Source: an uncultured Eubacteriales bacterium
Lineage (GTDB): Bacteria > Bacillota > Clostridia > Christensenellales > UMGS416
Assembly (NCBI GenBank): GCA_900542005.1
Contig: UQLW01000060.1
Location: forward strand, 1 to 9,378
Direction of reading: 5' to 3'
DNA: 9,378 bases
Shown: positions 7,708 through 9,378 of the stretch, piece after piece
Position numbering within the stretch: position 1 is the stretch's first letter
Layout of the letters: the number at the start of each line of letters is the position of its first letter
The notes under the pieces: model-generated
What the model saw: the letters and a program-made list of their open reading frames with translations, nothing else
Told to the model about the DNA's origin: nothing
The model's database searches: none
Program-made: the position numbers and the translations under genes

Positions 7708-9264
7708 TTACTCCTGCCGTTTCCCTTTGCCCAAGGCGCGTATATCCACCACCCGGTCGGCCCAATCCCGGTAGAAGCCCTCTTCATGGGATACCAGGAT
7801 AACCGCGCCCGAAAATCCCCGCAGCGCCTGCTGGAAGCATGCCTTTGTCTCCGCGTCCAGGTGGTTTGCCGGCTCGTCCAGCACCAGCAGGTGCGCCGGC
7901 GTCAGGGTGAGCGGGCAGAGCTTGACCTTGGACTGCTCGCCTCCGCTGAGGGTGCCAACCGGCTGCAGCGCATGCTGGGCGCGCAGGCCGCAGCGGGCCA
8001 GGGCCGAACGCAGCAGCTTTGGCATCATGCCCGGAAACTGCGCGGCCATCAGCGCAAGGGGCGTAAGCCCTGGGTCATCCCAGGCGAGCTCCTGCTGGAA
8101 ATAGCCTGTTTTAAGCTCCGGCGCAAAGTCAAAGCTGCCGCTCAGCGGCGCAAGCTCTCCCATCAGCGTTTTCAGCAGGGTGGATTTGCCAACGCCGTTA
8201 AAGCCGGTAATCACCACCTTCTCTCCCATGGCCAGGGCAAAGCTTAAGGGTGGCAGCAGCGGGCTTCCATAGCCGATGGACAGCGCCTTCACCTCCAGGA
8301 TCCGTCCGGGCGAGGCGGAAGCCGCCTGGAAGGCGAAGTGCGGGGTGGGCGCCAGCTGCGGCGCAGCCAGCTTCTCCATGCGGTCCAGCCGCTTCTGCCG
8401 GCTCTTGGCCATGTTGGCCGTGGCGGCGCGGGCCTTGTTGCGGGCAATATAATCCTGCGTCCGGGCAATTTCCTGCCGCTGGGCCTCATACCGCCGCAGG
8501 TAATCGGCCCGCTGCTCCCGCTTCTGCCGTACAAAGCCCGCATATCCGCCGGAATACTTCTTCATCACGGCGAACTCGATATCCAGGATTACACCGGCCA
8601 CCTGGGCCAGAAACTCCGGGTCATGGGATACCACGATAAAGGCGCCGCCGAAGCCCTGCAGGTATTGGGCCAGCCAGGCCACATGCTCCTTGTCCAGGAA
8701 ATTCGTCGGCTCATCCAGCAGCAGCACATCCGGAGCCTCCAGCAGCAGCTTGGCCAGGATCGCCTTGGCCCGCTGCCCGCCGCTTAAGGTGGAAAGCGGC
8801 CGCTCCAGGCCCAGGGCGGAGAGCCCCAACCCTGCCGCCACCTTGGCAATGCGCGGCTCCAGGGTATAGAAGTCCGCCGCCTCCAGCTGCCGCTGGCAGG
8901 CGTCAATGCGGCGCAGCAGGGCCTCATCCTCCTGCCCGGTCAGCTGCTGCATCAGATGGATCATCCTCTCCTCCGTCTGATACAGCCCTTCAAAGGCGCT
9001 GTGCAGCAGCTGATCCAGGGTGACGGAGCCGTCGGTATGGGCATGCTGATCCAGATAGCCCAGGCGCGCCTTGCGGTCCCAAAGCACCTGGCCCGCATCC
9101 GGCAAAAGCGCCCCGGTCAAAATGCTGATAAGCGTACTTTTGCCTGTGCCGTTCTGCCCGACCACGCCCATATGCTCGCCGGGATAGAGCTCGAATCCCG
9201 TGTCGGTATATAAAGTTTTTTCCCCAAAGCCATGGCTCAGATGGCTGACTGTCAACAAAGACAT
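7708..9264 (-). CDS. ABC-F family ATPase (ribosome-associated, duplicated ABC domains)
   Basis: A 518-residue soluble protein with two ABC ATPase domains and no membrane segment, the ABC-F layout. These proteins bind the ribosomal E site and either help stalled translation or protect against ribosome-targeting antibiotics. Domain 1: Walker A GQNGTGKST (36-44), signature LSGGQ (160-164), DEPTNFLD (184-191), SHD (213-215). Interdomain linker at about 240-300 is basic, with RNKARAATANMAKSRQKR, the P-site-tRNA-facing element of the family. Domain 2: GFNGVGKST (354-362), LSGGEQ (439-444), DEPANHLD (463-470), SHEE (492-495). The catalytic glutamates are present; Ala replaces the usual Thr in the second DEPTNHLD. 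The ATG at 9262-9264 has AGGAG 7 nt upstream. The reading frame stays open to the window edge (9378), but that extension is made of hairpin sequence and is not protein-like. Which ABC-F subfamily it is (housekeeping or resistance) cannot be told by eye. Confidence 0.93.
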   Translation of the reverse strand: MSLLTVSHLSHGFGEKTLYTDTGFELYPGEHMGVVGQNGTGKSTLISILTGALLPDAGQVLWDRKARLGYLDQHAHTDGSVTLDQLLHSAFEGLYQTEERMIHLMQQLTGQEDEALLRRIDACQRQLEAADFYTLEPRIAKVAAGLGLSALGLERPLSTLSGGQRAKAILAKLLLEAPDVLLLDEPTNFLDKEHVAWLAQYLQGFGGAFIVVSHDPEFLAQVAGVILDIEFAVMKKYSGGYAGFVRQKREQRADYLRRYEAQRQEIARTQDYIARNKARAATANMAKSRQKRLDRMEKLAAPQLAPTPHFAFQAASASPGRILEVKALSIGYGSPLLPPLSFALAMGEKVVITGFNGVGKSTLLKTLMGELAPLSGSFDFAPELKTGYFQQELAWDDPGLTPLALMAAQFPGMMPKLLRSALARCGLRAQHALQPVGTLSGGEQSKVKLCPLTLTPAHLLVLDEPANHLDAETKACFQQALRGFSGAVILVSHEEGFYRDWADRVVDIRALGKGKRQE

Positions 9265-9276
9265 GCTTTCACTCCT

Positions 9277-9320
9277 ATCGTAAAGGGCGCCGGAATCTTC
9301 ATCCGCGCGCCCTTTACGAT
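9277..9320 (-). repeat. Large perfect inverted repeat in the ABC-F leader
   Basis: Two complementary 14-nt arms (9277-9290 and 9307-9320; ATCGTAAAGGGCGC on the plus strand) enclose a 16-nt segment that itself pairs CGGA with TCCG, giving an 18-bp stem with one bulged base and a 7-nt loop. On the minus strand it ends 1 nt before the AGGAG of the ABC-F gene and has no T-run. It is a structured leader element, a processing site or an operator, rather than a terminator. Confidence 0.6.
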
Positions 9321-9323
9321 GGC

Positions 9324-9354
9324 AAAAGGGCCGCGGACGAAACGTCCGCGGCCC
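9324..9354 (-). terminator. Strong terminator upstream of the ABC-F gene
   Basis: Perfect 12-bp stem (arms 9328-9339 and 9343-9354, GGGCCGCGGACG type) with a 3-nt loop, followed on the minus strand by TTTTG. Just before it, tandem in-frame stops TGA TAA (9359-9364) may mark the end of a minus-strand gene lying outside the window, of which only about four codons are visible. No promoter is evident between this hairpin and the ABC-F start, so it could also act as a leader attenuator. Confidence 0.7.
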
Positions 9355-9378
9355 AGCTTTATCACTGCTGCCGTCCAT

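Noticed and set aside
9265..9378. N-terminal extension of the ABC-F frame to the window edge (38 extra residues)
   Set aside because: The extension runs through two perfect hairpins and is not protein-like; the ATG at 9262-9264 has a good AGGAG and begins a normal ABC-F N-terminus.

Overview
The window looks like chromosomal DNA from a GC-rich member of the Clostridia (Bacillota). The evidence is a clostridial-type pyruvate phosphate dikinase next to recO, strong AGGAGG-type ribosome binding sites throughout, and sigma-70/SigA-like promoters. PadR, HAAS/RDD and ABC-F proteins of Gram-positive character point the same way. There are no rRNA or tRNA genes, CRISPR arrays, insertion sequences or phage genes. 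Most of the content is core or near-core metabolism, repair and translation, with one unrecognised gene of lower GC content.

Layout. Positions 1-2314 (minus) hold ppdK, cut off at its 3' end by the window edge. It is driven by a well-formed promoter at 2434-2462 and has a leader of about 110 nt with two hairpins. Positions 2506-3279 (minus) hold recO. Divergent from it, 3387-4322 (plus) encodes an Rsm22/METTL17-family protein that probably starts at a TTG. Convergent with that gene, 4380-5279 (minus) encodes an unrecognised membrane-anchored protein in a visibly AT-richer patch. Beyond a strong terminator (5436-5476) lies a two-gene minus-strand operon, an HAAS/RDD membrane protein (5836-6726) followed by a PadR regulator (5522-5833). 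Its promoter carries a perfect 7-bp inverted repeat that is a good candidate operator. Positions 6861-9264 (minus) hold an ABC-F ATPase followed by a class I SAM methyltransferase, closed by a terminator at 6811-6848. The spacer between those two genes and the leader of the ABC-F gene are both rich in inverted repeats.

How the genes fit together. ppdK serves PEP/pyruvate metabolism and recO serves recombinational repair. The Rsm22 homologue and the ABC-F protein both point to the ribosome, but they are not in one transcription unit. The PadR pair looks like a self-contained, autoregulated envelope module. I do not see a convincing new multi-gene system. The items most worth a second look are the RNA structures around the ABC-F/methyltransferase pair, the promoter inverted repeat of the PadR operon, the iron-sulfur-type cysteine set in the Rsm22 homologue, and the unrecognised low-GC gene.
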